A program made the translations under genes and the position numbers. Positions 1 to 10,584 of a stretch of DNA of 64,000 nucleotides are shown piece by piece; positions within the stretch are counted from its first letter, which is position 1, and each line of letters opens with the position of its first letter. Where the stretch lies: positions 1,016,042-1,080,041 of the forward strand of contig RDEW01000020.1 of assembly GCA_011109175.1 (NCBI GenBank). Direction: 5' to 3'. The stretch is from Dicyema japonicum (Eukaryota > Dicyemida > Rhombozoa > Dicyemidae). Under the pieces are notes generated by a model. That model searched no databases, was not told the DNA's origin, and saw only the letters and a program-made list of their open reading frames with translations.

Positions 1-355
1 GGTAAGCAATTTCTTCGGAATCGAGTCAAAAGCCTTCTTTCTGTATGTCAATGAAACGCATAATGGTCTTTTGGGGTTTGCATTGTAGGCCTTCCTTGAT
101 GAATTTTATCAAACAAGTAAGGTGAGTAGTTGTGGAGCGAGGCTTCTTAAAACCATATTGGAAGGATACGTCCCGGAGGTAAGGTTTAATCTGATCGAAT
201 TGAGTTTTTCCAGGATTTTTGAGGTGGCAAACAGAAGGGATATTGGTCTGTATGAAGCCGGTGAGTCCTTCGGCCGTCCAGATTTTAAGATAAGCCGAAT
301 ATGGGATAATTTCCATAAAGTAGAAATGGAATTCCTACTGATGGGGAGATTGTAA
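1..355 (-). pseudogene. LINE reverse transcriptase fragment (jockey/CR1-like)
   Basis: Read on the minus strand, two frames give adjacent reverse transcriptase motifs. One frame reads PASYRPISLLFATSKILEKL (about 290-220). The next reads QYGFKKPRSTTTHLTCLI and then FIDIQKEGF (about 160-20), matching the QFGFRxGRST and DIxKAFD blocks of jockey/CR1-type LINE polymerases. A frameshift lies between them, so this is a broken 5'-truncated copy that runs off the window edge. A related PASYRPI fragment occurs on the minus strand near 41,010. Family motifs are established knowledge; clade assignment is inference. Confidence 0.7.
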
Positions 356-359
356 AAAA

Positions 360-524
360 GTGAGGGCCAAGATGGTTAATTAATAAATTGTGTTAATTAT
401 GGGGAAGTGAATAAATTAATATTGAGAATCCTTAATAATTAATTATAATATAATTTATTTAAAATAGCATATTTGAATAAAATTTACTAAACAGCGCGTT
501 TCTTCGGTTCTTTGTTGTTATAAA
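360..524. other. AT-rich upstream region of the phosphatase gene
   Basis: Very AT-rich spacer between the LINE fragment and the PPM1G start codon. It presumably carries the promoter, but I see no convincing TATA box or initiator. Confidence 0.3.
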
Positions 525-1846
525 ATGGGTATATATAATTCGAAACCTGTAATGGACATGGAAATGATAGAAGGAACGATTGATAAGAAGACTTATTGTT
601 CATGTTCTGTTCAAGGATGGAGGAAAGGGCAGGAGGATTGTTTTGTGTCACTTCCTGATTTTGCCGACAATTTGTCACTTTTTGGAATATTTGACGGTCA
701 TGGAGGTAAAATATTTTCAATTAAAATCAGGTTATGAAGTCTCAAGGTTTTCAACAGAAAGACTCCCAGAGCTTTTGAAGAAAAACAAAAATTTTGAGTG
801 TGGCAACTACAAAAAAGCTTTGCAGGAAACATTCTTGGAGTTTGACAAATATCTTCGCACAGAGAAGGGAAATAATGAGTTGTTGCTGCTGAGGACTGAA
901 GACTCAAATGACATAATTGATGACACAGAGGATATTGGTCGATTAATAGAGGAGGCATCACTCCCTTTGGATGAATTGATTAAGGAATATAATATAACTG
1001 AGAGGACGGTGGAGAAAGACTGTGGGAGTTTTATGGACAAATTAATGGAGGAGGATAACAGTGAGGATGATGCCGATGTCAACTGTGATGATTTGGGTGA
1101 GTCTTCGGATTCCTCTGAAAGTGAGGAGTTCGAGTGTGATGATGAGACTCCTCAACTAGAGAAATCTAATGAGGCTGCTTTTGACTGTGGGACAACTGCA
1201 GTGGTTGCATTACTAAGCGGGGATAATCTGGTTGTTGCAAATGTTGGGGATTCTCGCTGTGTTTTGTCGAGGAAGGGGGTCTGTTTGCCAATGTCTGAGG
1301 ATCATAAACCAGAAGATGAGAAGGAATCACAGAGAATATTGAAGGCGGGGTCAGAAATATCAAACGGAAGGGTCGACAATGGCTTGAATTTATCACGTGC
1401 GTTGGGTGATTGGAGATACAAGGAGGTGGAAGGATTAGAATTGGAGGAACAGGCAATAACATCCCAACCAGATGTGATGGAGATGACTTTGGTTGATGAT
1501 GATGAGTTTATGGTGATGGCCACTGATGGAATATGGAATTCTATAAGTAGTGATGATACTATAGCATATGTAAGACATCATCTTATTAATGGAGAAATGC
1601 CCAGTGGTATTTGTAGTAAGGTTATTGATGGTTATATTGTAGCTATTTAATGATGTCTTAGCTGACAATACTGATGGTGATGGAATTGGATGTGATAATA
1701 TGACATGCACTGTTGTGTTGTTTAAGACTATGGACTATTTCACCGCTTTACCACCAACTAATCCTGTTGTTATTAATGGTTGTGGGGATTCTGATGATGG
1801 AACTGATGTTGTTAGTTCACCCAAACGTTCTAAATGTGACAATTAG
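525..1846 (+). CDS. PPM1G: PP2C-family protein phosphatase, PPM1G-like, 3 exons
   Basis: Metal-dependent Ser/Thr phosphatase of the PPM/PP2C family, probably nuclear. Exons 525-705, 731-1620 and 1643-1846 join to 424 residues. The start MGIYNSKP matches the MGAYLSQP start of PPM1G and has the myristoylation glycine at position 2. Visible motifs in order: QGWRKGQED (30-38), FDGHGG (56-61), an acidic Asp/Glu/Ser stretch (about 165-205), DCGTTAVVALL, NVGDSRCVLSR, LSRALGDW, MATDGIW (about 325), GCDNMTC (about 370). The acidic insert is the PPM1G hallmark, though shorter than in vertebrates (546 residues). The basic end PKRSKCDN could be a nuclear signal. Introns are 25 nt (706-730) and 22 nt (1621-1642), both GT-AG. 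The first restores FDGHGGYEV and the second CSKLFNDVLADN. Reading through either one loses the family match. Confidence 0.93.
706..730 (+). other. 25-nt spliceosomal intron 1 of PPM1G-like gene
   Basis: Sequence begins gtaaaatatt and ends aaaatcag. Removing it fuses the DGHG and GYEVS parts of the metal-binding PP2C motif in frame. Confidence 0.9.
1621..1642 (+). other. 22-nt spliceosomal intron 2 of PPM1G-like gene
   Basis: Sequence begins gttattgatgg and ends atattgtag. Reading through it gives an early stop at 1650. Removing it gives the conserved LFNDVLAD...GDGIGCDNMTC end of the phosphatase domain. Confidence 0.9.
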
Positions 1847-1914
1847 ATTACTTTCCTTTTTATAATACGTACTGATTGAGTTATTAATTATTTTGTTCAG
1901 TATTATCTCAAAAA

Positions 1915-2340
1915 TAATGGAAAACATCCCCCGACAGGATGATAACACTACCTACTTCTAATGGTCGGAATTAGGTTGGGGATGCTATCTTTGTACTCTC
2001 CGAAAAATTTGGCCGCTTCATTCTGGACTTAAGTCATGGCTCTAAGCAAACCATGATCAGAAAAGAAGGAAGCATTTTGTAGGATCACTTGTTTGTCCCA
2101 TTTGCTGTTGAGGAATCCTTGGCCCACAAGCAAACGATCTAGTCCGTGGATTGGCTCAATGATTCAAAGGGTCTCCAAGGGACTGCGTGCGACTGGATGG
2201 CTTCGAAAGCGTATATCGATAGCTATTGTCAGNACGATCTAGTCCGTGGATTGGCTCAATGATTCAAAGGGTCTCCAAGGGACTGCGTGCGACTGGATGG
2301 CTTCGAAAGCGTATATCGATAGCTATTGTCAGAGGAAAAA
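1915..2340 (+). mobile_element. LINE family D, 5'-truncated 3' end
   Basis: The plus strand encodes pieces of the C-terminal domain shared by several fragments in this window: LFVPFAVEES near 2090 and TGWLRKRISIAIVRG near 2190-2340 (other copies read VPFAVET and ETGWLRERISIAIVRGN). The reading frame is broken. A 99-bp segment (2134-2232) is repeated after the single N at 2233, probably an assembly artefact. Confidence 0.65.
2134..2332. repeat. 99-bp direct duplication across a single N (2233)
   Basis: 2134-2232 and 2234-2332 look identical. The single N between them suggests two overlapping contig ends placed side by side without merging. Confidence 0.8.
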
Positions 2341-2733
2341 GGATAGTGATTTAAGCTACTTATAAAAAAATTAGTATTTTGGCACATTGAATGGACAAAC
2401 AGATTTTTACATTAATAATAACAATCATTTTTTGTTTTGGGGCTGAGAATTTGTGTGGAATTGCAATTAACTCGACAAATCTGAGATTTATGTCTTCTCA
2501 TACAATAGATGTTATAATTCTATCAGAACATATGTGAGGTCTTTGAGTCAAAAAAATACTGGAGAACAGAACTCGAGATCAGTGCTTCAAAAACGTTGCA
2601 TTACCTTTGATATGGAGTAGTTTCCACTAGACAGTAATCAGCAGATAAATATACTGTAAAGTCTCTCGAATCCGCCATTTCGGGGATCGCAAAATCTGGC
2701 GGATTCGAGAGACTTTTTGATTTTTTTCATCCA

Positions 2734-3750
2734 TTAATAATGTAAATCAAAAAAATTATTTATAAACGAAAAATCATTAAGATTTGATTTGCTTCTTTTT
2801 ATAGTTCGGATCATTAAAAATCCAAGCTTTTTAATGGACTCAATATTTTCGACATTAAAGAATTTTTCTTGATTATAGAATTCTTTTAATTTAGTTAAGG
2901 CTAGAAAAGACTCGCTAATAATTACTCCTTTCTGACTTTCTTCAAAGGGTTCTTCAATATCAATTTCTTGTTCTATTTTCTCCGAATCATTCAAATCAAA
3001 TTCTATTTCCCATTTCAAAAGAAATTGATTAAAAATTCGGCTATCCATCCATGCTTTTTTGAATTAGAATATGTGACATATTTTTTAATATCAAAACTTT
3101 TGAAACATCTAGGATTTTTAAACATCCTGATTAGTAAGGGTGCTTGTTTATCTGTAACATCCACATTTGTACATAACATGACTGAAACTCTGTCTTTTAA
3201 TACTTTATAACCCGATTTAAGGTTTTTACAAACACTTTTGGACGGTATCATTTTGTAAAATAAGCCAGTTTTGTCGGCATTATAAACATTTTGGGAGATT
3301 GATATATTTTTGATTAATTCAATAAAATCTGATACCACATTAGGGTCAAAATTTAAAATTGCAGATTCTTCATGCATATTTCGTAACTTCAANAAATAAA
3401 CCAGTTTTGTCTGCATTATAAACAATTTGGGAGATTGATATATTTTTGATTAATTCAATAAAATCTGATACCACATTAGGGTCAAAATTTAAAGTTGCAG
3501 ATTCTTCATGCATATTTCGTAACTTCAAACCATTCCTCTTTTTAAATTTAACAAGCCATCCCTTGCTTCCTTTGAAATCAGTGATCTCTCGTTTCGATGC
3601 AAATGTTTTGGCTTTCTCAGTAATAATATCATCGTTCGAAATGGCTCCTTTAACATCCATTGAATTAACCCAAGAAATCGTATCATAATCGATTTCACTA
3701 GACTTTAAATATTCTTTGCGAGAAATGTCAGATCGTAAGTTATTCAACAT
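2734..3750 (-). pseudogene. Tigger/pogo (CENP-B-like) transposase, split
   Basis: Minus-strand protein pieces, in order. The N-terminal CENP-B-type DNA-binding part contains FASKREITDFKGSKGWLVKF (about 3620-3540). The DDE region contains YNADKTGLFYKMIPSKS (about 3290-3230), the Tigger signature usually written NxDETGLF(Y/W)xxxP, here with Lys where Glu is usual. Further downstream are DRVSVMLCTNVDVTD and the C-terminal part ending DFSFINNFFDLHY (stop near 2734). The 3393 N duplication interrupts the middle, and other frame changes lie near 3050, so activity is doubtful. Confidence 0.75.
3262..3525. repeat. About 130-bp direct duplication across a single N (3393)
   Basis: The segment running from ataagccagttttgtc to cgtaacttcaa before the N is repeated with a few differences after it. 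This duplicates part of the transposase DDE region and is most simply an unmerged contig overlap. Confidence 0.75.
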
Positions 3751-4084
3751 ATTTTATCCTCTTTTACTTCTCAGATCATCAATAGATCTACGAGAAATAG
3801 GTGCATTATATTTTTTGGAAAAAATTTCTAAAATTTTTATCGAAGATAATTCAATATTCGATTCAATAAATTTTAAAATGGCAATTTATTGTTTGTTTTT
3901 TAATCGTGTACAGTTACGTTTCATGAAAACAACAATAAATAATGACAACGTATTAATAAGTTAATTATCTACCTATAAAATTATTTAAAAAAATATTTAA
4001 AATTAAAAGAAATGGATTCATTAAAAAATCTGGCGGATTAGAGAATTTATTAAATATAATTGGCGGATTCGAGAGACTATTGTA

Positions 4085-5284
4085 TTCACGACAATTAAAA
4101 AGCATACAATGGACTGGTCTCTTTGTTCACTATGAATATCTGTTTGATCCCTGTTAATCTATTTGTAATTGGGAGTTAAGAATCCAGAGATTACTATTAG
4201 AATATTCGAGAATTATAACTAATACTTCACCTGCTTTATTTCAAAACAAAAGATCACTGTTAGGTAAAATCTTATGAAATAATCTTCGAATCGACTGGTT
4301 TATTCAATGTATCTTTTTGCTCCAAAAACATATTCGAGAATTATAACTAATACTCCACCTGCTTTATTTCAAAACAAAAGATCACTGTTAGGTAAAATCT
4401 TATGAAATAATCTTCGAATCGACTGGTTTATTCAATGTATCTTTTTGCTCCAAAAACATTGCATATCTAACCTCACCTGACGTTGTAATCTCGTCCTTGC
4501 ATATCAGGATAGTTAGTTGAAAGTACTCCAACCTTTCCCATAAGCATATTAATACTTAGGGGTTTGCTTTCCCCTTACTAACACATACTTATTTTTTCAT
4601 TCACATTCCTCCTTGCACACATTTGTATTTTATTAAAGCAATCCAAATACTAAAGAATTTTAATTCTCGGCCGTCCATTAAAGAAAAAAGTTAGTTTCCA
4701 TGAAACACGGAAAAATACTTCTTGATCAAAGCTCTTTTGCACTCCAACAATTTTGCACAGTGCCCAACTGATTATCGGAGAGAATTCCATTACAAATCAA
4801 CTGACCTCATTAGCCACTAATTTTCTCATCAGCTTATACAGGGTTGGCATCCAGGTTATCGGTTGATAATCTGGGGGTTATCTAACTTTAGGATCAAATA
4901 AGTTGTCACAGTGGAGACCCAACCAAGAATCGTTACCTCTAATCAAAGAGTCGTCTACATGCTCGAATATCAAAAATTCTGCAAGATTCTGCCAAGGATT
5001 CTGTCAAGAAAGAAGCGGTGCATTTCCTTGGAATGGTTATCCTCCCACATACACCCCCTTCGTGGAAAGCATCTCCGTGTCCTACTGGGAACATGCACTT
5101 ATGCTATTTTCCTGTAGGCGGGTGTAAAACAATTGTAATTAAATCCAAACAGATTATTCTCTATCTTTCTCTTATACCGACTTTCATGGGTATAGATTCC
5201 TTTTATACATCGTTATTGCCTCTCCTAACTCTCCTTAACTGTTCGGGGTCCCATTTGAGAACACGGCGTTTACTAAGTCTATTA
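4085..5284. other. No confident gene; 128-bp tandem duplication and coding-like GC-richer flank
   Basis: 4202-4329 and 4330-4457 are near-identical tandem copies. From about 4900 the base composition becomes less AT-rich, with overlapping open frames in several phases. I recognise none. The same compositional block resumes at 7797, so it is probably one older unit split by the hAT insertion. Confidence 0.4.
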
Positions 5285-5470
5285 CTATAGGCAAAGGTTT
5301 CCCAAAGTGAGCGATAAGAAATTTAAAGGGGGGTTTATGAGTAAATCTTAAATCGGGGAGCGATTTTAATTTCAAGGGGGCGATAATAAATTATTCGTAG
5401 AATTTATATCATACATCTAATTAAGATAATATAATTTCAGTATGGTGAACCTGTAATTTTAAATTGACAC

Positions 5471-5867
5471 TAGCGTGATTTTTTTTTGTCACAGGAATAA
5501 ATTTTATTATCAAATGAATAAAAATTAAATTAAGGCATCTGAATGGCCGTGCTATTTCCCCTAATAATAGCCAACGAGATACGTTCTCGGAACCAACCAG
5601 TCTCTCGCGGATCCTTGGTCACAGCTTGAATCATGGAGCCGATCTTACGAACCAACTCATCTGCTTGGGGGCCAAGGATTCCTGACGTTTCCACCGCGAA
5701 TGGAACAAAAAAATACTCCTTGAAATTCTCTGGTACTTCCTCCTCTTTCGCTCCTCGGCCTGCTTTGAAGCATGTCCTGGGTCTGAAGCAGAAGCAACCA
5801 AATTAGACGGGGAATAAGTATCAACACACGTCGCGTCCCAGATCAAGTTTCGTCCGTAGCGTGATTT
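5471..5867 (-). mobile_element. LINE family D 3' end nested in the hAT element, with TSD
   Basis: tagcgtgattt occurs at 5471-5481 and 5857-5867, flanking a minus-strand LINE tail. Directly after the left copy is a T run, the complement of a 3' poly(A). Encoded on the minus strand: WDATCVDTYSPSNLVASAS (about 5840-5780), then, after a frameshift in a T run near 5710, VPFAVETSGILGPQADELVR and ETGWFRERISLAIIRGNS, ending with a stop near 5534. This gives the best view in the window of the family D C-terminus. Confidence 0.85.
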
Positions 5868-5891
5868 GCGGTGTATTTGTATTATTCAACA

Positions 5892-7678
5892 ATGGAGCAA
5901 GAGACACTAAATAAAAAAATTCGTCAATATAATATTCAATATTTAAAATATGGTTTCATCGCATCTCCTAATGATGAAAGACGACCTTTCTGTTTATTTT
6001 GCTCAAAGTCATTTTCTAAGAAGGCTATGAAGCCTTCTAATTAAGTCAGCATTTACGAAGGGTTCTTATATTTTATTAAAATATAGGTCCATCCAAATAA
6101 TCCCAACCAGGAGGAAACAAAAAAAATCAACGTAGCCTGGAGAAAATATTCTCCAATAATAATAAACGTAGTGATGATGACGCTGTTGCATCATATAACA
6201 TCGCTTTACTTATCGCCAAGTCGGGTAAACCACACACAATTGAGGAGGAACTTATAATCCCATCAATTCATGAAGTACTGAAAACAGTAATGCACTAACC
6301 TTCCCAGAATCTTATTAAGTCGATTTAGCAAGAATACGATACAGAGACTTATTAATGATATGGCTTTCGATGTGGAAAACGATCTTTGTTTAATACTGAA
6401 AAATACGGAATTCAGTATACAATTAAATGATTCAATATTTCCTGGAAATGACTCATTATTGCTTGCATTTGTACGTGTTGTAAAGGATGGTCGAATTATG
6501 CAGGAATTACTTTTTGCTCGAAAGCTTGAAACTGATACAAAGGGGAAATCAATGTTCGAAAAAGTCCATTTCTGTCTTAAAGATATACAATTAACAAATA
6601 TGGTTGCATGTGCAAATGATGGGGCACCTTCAATGATTGGTCGCTATCGCGGTTTTATGGCATACTTAAAACAGCACGTACCAAATGACTATTCATTGTA
6701 TGATCCATCGACAGCATCTGGTTGCTAAAAATACAAATGGTCGTCTACACGACTCTCTCAATACAGTTATTTCTGCTATTAACAAAATTAAATCCAACTC
6801 TTTAAATTCACGTCTTTTTCGAGAGCTATGTATTGAAAATGATGAAGATTTTATACGACTATTAATACATACTGATGTACGGTGGATATCAAAGGGCGAC
6901 TGTTTGGCGCGGATTTTCTCTTTTTTTCAGCACGTTGTAGAATTTCTCAGATCTTTAAACTCTCAAATTAGCCCGGAACTAGAATCCGTTTAACATGATG
7001 TGGCTTAGCGGATATTTTTGCTAAATTTAATGAACATAACGTGAAATTACAATTTGCTGATATTAATTTAATCAAGGTATCATTTTTTAAATTAATTTAG
7101 GCAAAGTTACTTATTTTTGCTTTTATTTCGAAACTACCTTTATTTTGTAGGAATATTGGCAGGAAATAATTAATCCAATTTCCACGTCTCAACAGTCTAA
7201 AGACTTCCTTTCTGAAGATGATTTCGAAATTTATATTGAACATTTGATCACTCTTGAACAAGATATGAAGGGACGTTTCAAAGATTTATGTGAACTCAAA
7301 GTTCCAGATTGGGTGATAGACCCCTTTCAGAATGTAGATGACGTTGAATCTTGTTGTCAAGAGAAACTAATTATATTAATAAACGATTTTGAAATTAAAC
7401 CCACTTTCAAACACCCGTCGTTTCAAGATTTTTGATTACAAAAAGATATTCATTAAAAATATCCTATGTGATGGAAAAAATCAAAATTGTTTTTTATTGC
7501 TTTCCCCACTTTTTATTTGGTTGAGAGAGGTTTCAGTATTGTATCACAGGTAATTACCAAAAGAAGAAACCGAATGGACATTGTTGAATGAGGAAATCTA
7601 CGGATTAGGTTTACAAACATGAACCCAAATATTGAGAAACTTGTGTCTAACTTTTTGCAACGTCATTGTTCACATTAA
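5892..7678 (+). pseudogene. hAT transposase (ZBED5/SCAND3/ZMYM6-like), frameshifted
   Basis: The frame opens with MEQETLNKKIRQYNIQYLKY and a BED-like zinc finger, RPFCLFCSKSFSKKAMKPSN (about residues 33-52). Further on: ARKLETDTKGKSMFEKVHF, CANDGAPSMIGRYRGF (catalytic-core region), HCMIHRQHLVAKN in the next frame (about 6688), LIHTDVRWISKGDCLARIF, PDWVIDPFQNVDD, and the C-terminal hAT dimerisation region read across frames (LVERGFS-like near 7520, then a Leu-rich end and TAA at 7676-7678). The family match is strong across the whole length. Internal stops and frame changes at about 6040-6300, 6690 and 7120-7500 make it inactive as assembled. 7077-7100 reads as a 24-nt GT-AG intron whose removal joins FADINLIK to AKLLIFAFISKLPLF. 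Confidence 0.82.
7077..7100 (+). other. Candidate 24-nt intron inside the hAT transposase
   Basis: gtatcatttt...aatttag. Reading through hits a stop codon; removal keeps the transposase frame. Without a transcript this remains a prediction. Confidence 0.5.
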
Positions 7679-7796
7679 TTATTAAATTATTTATTTCCAA
7701 CTCGTTACCTTATAGGTTTTCCCGGTGGGCGATATTTTTAAAAGTTTGTTAAAGGGGGCGATGATCTGAATAAGTTTGGGAACTCCTGCTATAGGC

Positions 7797-8529
7797 GGTC
7801 CTTTTCTTTTAACCTCTCTGCCCACACTACTTATGTGCCATTTCTGTGCTTCCAGCTCTGTCTGTCTCCAAACAATCTTGGCACAGATCTGCTCCCCTCA
7901 TATACTGGGTGGCCTAGGCTTGTCCGTCAATTCTTCATAGATGATCTGTACTGGATACAATACTAGGAAGATGCCACCCAATGACCCTCCCGGCTTAAGC
8001 TCTATTGCATAAGCTAAAGCCTTATTGATGTAGGTTAACACTTACCGTTAATCATACTATGGGAGATCTTGCAGGTAAGTCTGCGGTGCCCAAAGGGAGA
8101 CATCTAGAGATTCTAGATTCCGCGCCAAGACCTCATAAGCTTGTTAGAGCTGCAACGTATCACAGCTCTGTGCTCGCGTCACAACTGTGGTTATCTAATC
8201 CCCGGCCCTTTAGACCAATACTCCTCCTCTGACACTCATTGTCTATAGTCAATACCCCGAGTTCACTCATAGATATAGGAGTACTGAATCTGCCACTGGC
8301 CAACCATTCCAGGCATTCGTGGTAGCCTGCTACGTACTTGCATGAAAATGTGCCTCACCCATTCTTTTGGGTCTGTTGCCAAACGCTCTCGGATATGACA
8401 GTAATTATATTATTGACATCTAGTAACGTAAGTGAGCCTTCTCTTTCTTTCAGACACTTTTCTTTACTCGAGGGAGTTTAAACGTTAACTATTCAATAGC
8501 ACATTGCATGTTTTTTTATTATAATGAAC
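7797..8529. other. No recognised gene; GC-richer coding-like block
   Basis: Composition is clearly less AT-rich than the window average. The minus strand has a partial open frame containing GYHECLEWLASGRFSTPISM (about 8335-8270). I do not recognise it. It may be the other half of the unit seen at 4900-5284, split by the hAT insertion. Confidence 0.3.
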
Positions 8530-8850
8530 ATTCGCACTAATAAATATAGCCACCCCCAGATGATCTTGTCTGTAAGACTCTTCTACGGTCTTCTAGAGGA
8601 TTACGATTTTTCGGAAGCTGTCTAGATCAGCGTCTTCTGATGCCATTTTAACATGTTTTATATCGATTTTCATTATTCGTGGCTTCCTTCAAAATGCCCC
8701 TGAGCAGAGGAAGTATGATTCAATAGCATCGTAAGCAAGAACGGGGTGATTCTTCCGAATGTGTGCGCAAATAATCTCCATCAGGTCTTGGTAATAATTG
8801 TATTCAGGAGCTCCGATTTGCAATCCAAAATAGAAGTAGGACCAATACTT
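8530..8850 (-). other. Unidentified coding-like segment upstream of the FERM gene
   Basis: Minus-strand frame from about 8840 encodes YFYFGLQIGAPEYNYYQDLM followed by HIRKNHPVLAYDAIESYFL, then a stop at about 8690. A second frame (MKIDIKHVKMASEDADLDSF) follows at about 8672. Residue composition looks like real protein, with no match I can name. It could be a divergently transcribed exon or a TE remnant. Confidence 0.35.
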
Positions 8851-8946
8851 TATAATTAATATATTTTTTATTAAAAAGTTTAATTGATATATTTGAATTG
8901 GTTAACCTAAATTAAATACATTTTTATTAATTAATCAAAAAATGAG

Positions 8947-10401
8947 ATGGACTATTCCTATGATACTGATGATACTAAAAATGTTACTATAATTATAATA
9001 TTTCTAGTTATCACCAAGTCTAGATTATTACTCTGTAAAAGCACCAAGTCCTATAAAAAGAAAATCTAAGAAACGTAAGGTTACTATGGTCCATTTGAGT
9101 GGCGAACAATTTGATGCAGAGATCACTGTAGACTTTATATATACCTTAGCCCTTGAGTACTTTGATGGACTTGCTAGATTTATTCGTTGAAGAATACAAA
9201 ATCAAAGATATAGAATATTTTTCATTTTACTATTCACCAAAGCTCAAAAATAAGGTAACTGATTGACTCAGTTCAGATTTGGATCGACTCCAAAATTCCC
9301 ATAAGCGGACAAATATCTAAAAGTATGTTTTTTCCTTACACAGGAATGGCCAAAAACACCAGTTTGCATTTTGGTGTCAAATTTTATGTGCAAAATATCG
9401 CTCAAATTCCCGATGAAGTTACTAGGTAATTAGGTAATATCGAATTTAAGAAATTTGTTCTACATGCAAATCAAAAATGATTTTCGACATAATGGGTATC
9501 AGTTACTCTGATTCCAGGTTGGAAGCCCCGACTGAGATGCTCTGCCAACTCACAGCGTATATTATGCAACGTGAATTTGGGGACTGCCCGGATACGGTGA
9601 CTTATACTTACGAGACCGCTATCCTTAAGAATAAACTAATCGCAGATCTTATCATGGCTGACATTCGAGAATTTCACAAGAAGCTTAGGTTTGTCTTGAG
9701 ATATATCATTAGGGGAGTTCGGGGTTATGACACAATGGTTATGTTTCTGAAAATGTCCCTAAAGTTGCCACTCTACGGAATCATGTTTACAAAAGCACAG
9801 GTTGGGGTGGACTTATCGTAGCTTTTGAAAAAAGGTGGGTTTCTTGGCGTGTCTGGAAATGGAATCGTTTTTTATAGAATCGGTATGGGCTTCATTCAAT
9901 TTACGTGGCCGGAAATAGTTAAATTGGAATCACGAGGAAATTCGCTACTTCTATTATCAAAGAAAGACTTGGAAGAGAACGAATATTACATTTTCAAACT
10001 AAAAAGCTCCGCAACGGCGAAACGACTGTTAAAATATATCACAGAATGCCATTGTTTTTTCAGGTTTTCACTTTCCCTTACAAAAGACTCGGTTTCTATC
10101 CAATCTCCACCATGACGACCTCCAAATTGAAGACACTTGCCGCTATTCAGAATGACTGTCAAGACGTTAACCAAGTGAAAATCAGTCTAATTTTGTAGGG
10201 ATCTGAAAGCATGACCAAGAGTGAGTATAATAACTACGAATCTGAGGAAAAAGAAAATGTAAATTTTTATTTATTTAAATTTTTATTAATATGATAATTT
10301 AGTTTTGTCGTCCCCCGCTTGATCCTTCAAAACTGAAAATCGTGGACAATGACAAGGTTCCTAGTCTGAGGCATTGTAGGAACTCTATGATTCCGTTTTG
10401 A
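8947..10401 (+). CDS. FERM-domain protein (band 4.1/FRMD-like), 12 exons
   Basis: Membrane-cytoskeleton adaptor family, usually at the cell cortex. Exons: 8947-8982, 9008-9127, 9150-9254, 9277-9322, 9344-9425, 9451-9495, 9518-9688, 9713-9800, 9822-10063, 10087-10174, 10199-10258, 10303-10401. They join without a stop to 393 residues. The N-terminus has a basic run, KRKSKKRK (29-36). F1 starts VTMVHLSGEQFDAEIT and ends LHFGVKFYVQNIAQIPDEVT. F2 runs FYMQIKNDF...AYIMQREFGD...EFHKKL...FLKMSLKLPLYGI. F3 has FLGVSGNGIVFYR, FTWPEIVKL and YYIFKLKSSATAKRLLKYI...CHCFFR, the standard FERM C-lobe ending. About 65 residues follow, so long tail domains of 4.1 or PTPN proteins are absent. The introns are 25, 22, 22, 21, 25, 22, 24, 21, 23, 24 and 44 nt. 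The last two exons rest only on frame and splice signals. Confidence 0.88.
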
Positions 10402-10584
10402 AAACTACGAATGTGTCAAAATCGGCTTATACTCTCGAATTATCTACCACCAATGATTCTTAGCTAATTAAATAGATTTAATTTTCCTTATTATTTGAGA
10501 TTAACCAACAGGAATGCTAAGTTAGTGAAATGGTCGGTCTCTGACCACATTTTCAAAATGAATATGTCTTAGTTAATTACACTC

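Larger units (their letters stand above)
2654..4082 (-). mobile_element. Tigger/pogo-type DNA transposon with TIRs and TA target sites
   Basis: Terminal inverted repeats: the left end contains gtctctcgaatccgcca and the right end its complement, flanked by TA at 2652-2653 and 4083-4084. This is the TA target expected for Tc1/mariner-pogo elements. Each end carries the TIR core twice. On the left the two copies face each other (2658-2677 and 2697-2716) and form a 20-bp palindrome; on the right they are in tandem (about 4030 and 4060). The minus-strand ORFs inside encode a pogo-like transposase. Size about 1.43 kb, of which roughly 130 bp is an artefactual duplication around the N at 3393. Confidence 0.82.
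5285..7796 (+). mobile_element. hAT-superfamily element with 8-bp target site duplication
   Basis: The octamer ctataggc occurs at 5285-5292 and 7789-7796, exactly flanking the element (5293-7788). The left end aaaggtttcccaaag and the complement of the right end, caggagttcccaaac, form the imperfect TIR typical of hAT elements. Inside is a plus-strand transposase of the ZBED5/SCAND3/ZMYM6 type. A LINE tail with its own 11-bp duplication is nested at 5471-5867, so the hAT insertion is the older of the two events. Confidence 0.88.

Noticed and set aside
122-355. Plus-strand IGLYEAG-type peptides here and at 40,990 taken as a Tc1-like helix-turn-helix
   Set aside because: The complementary strand encodes the much more specific PASYRPI(S) reverse transcriptase motif at both sites.
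525-1650. Alternative genetic code or frameshifted PP2C pseudogene
   Set aside because: Frame breaks coincide exactly with GT-AG segments of 22 and 25 nt, and the remaining stops are standard.
9477-10115. SSRP1/FACT subunit
   Set aside because: Splicing out the short introns gives a continuous FERM domain; no SSRP1 motif is present.
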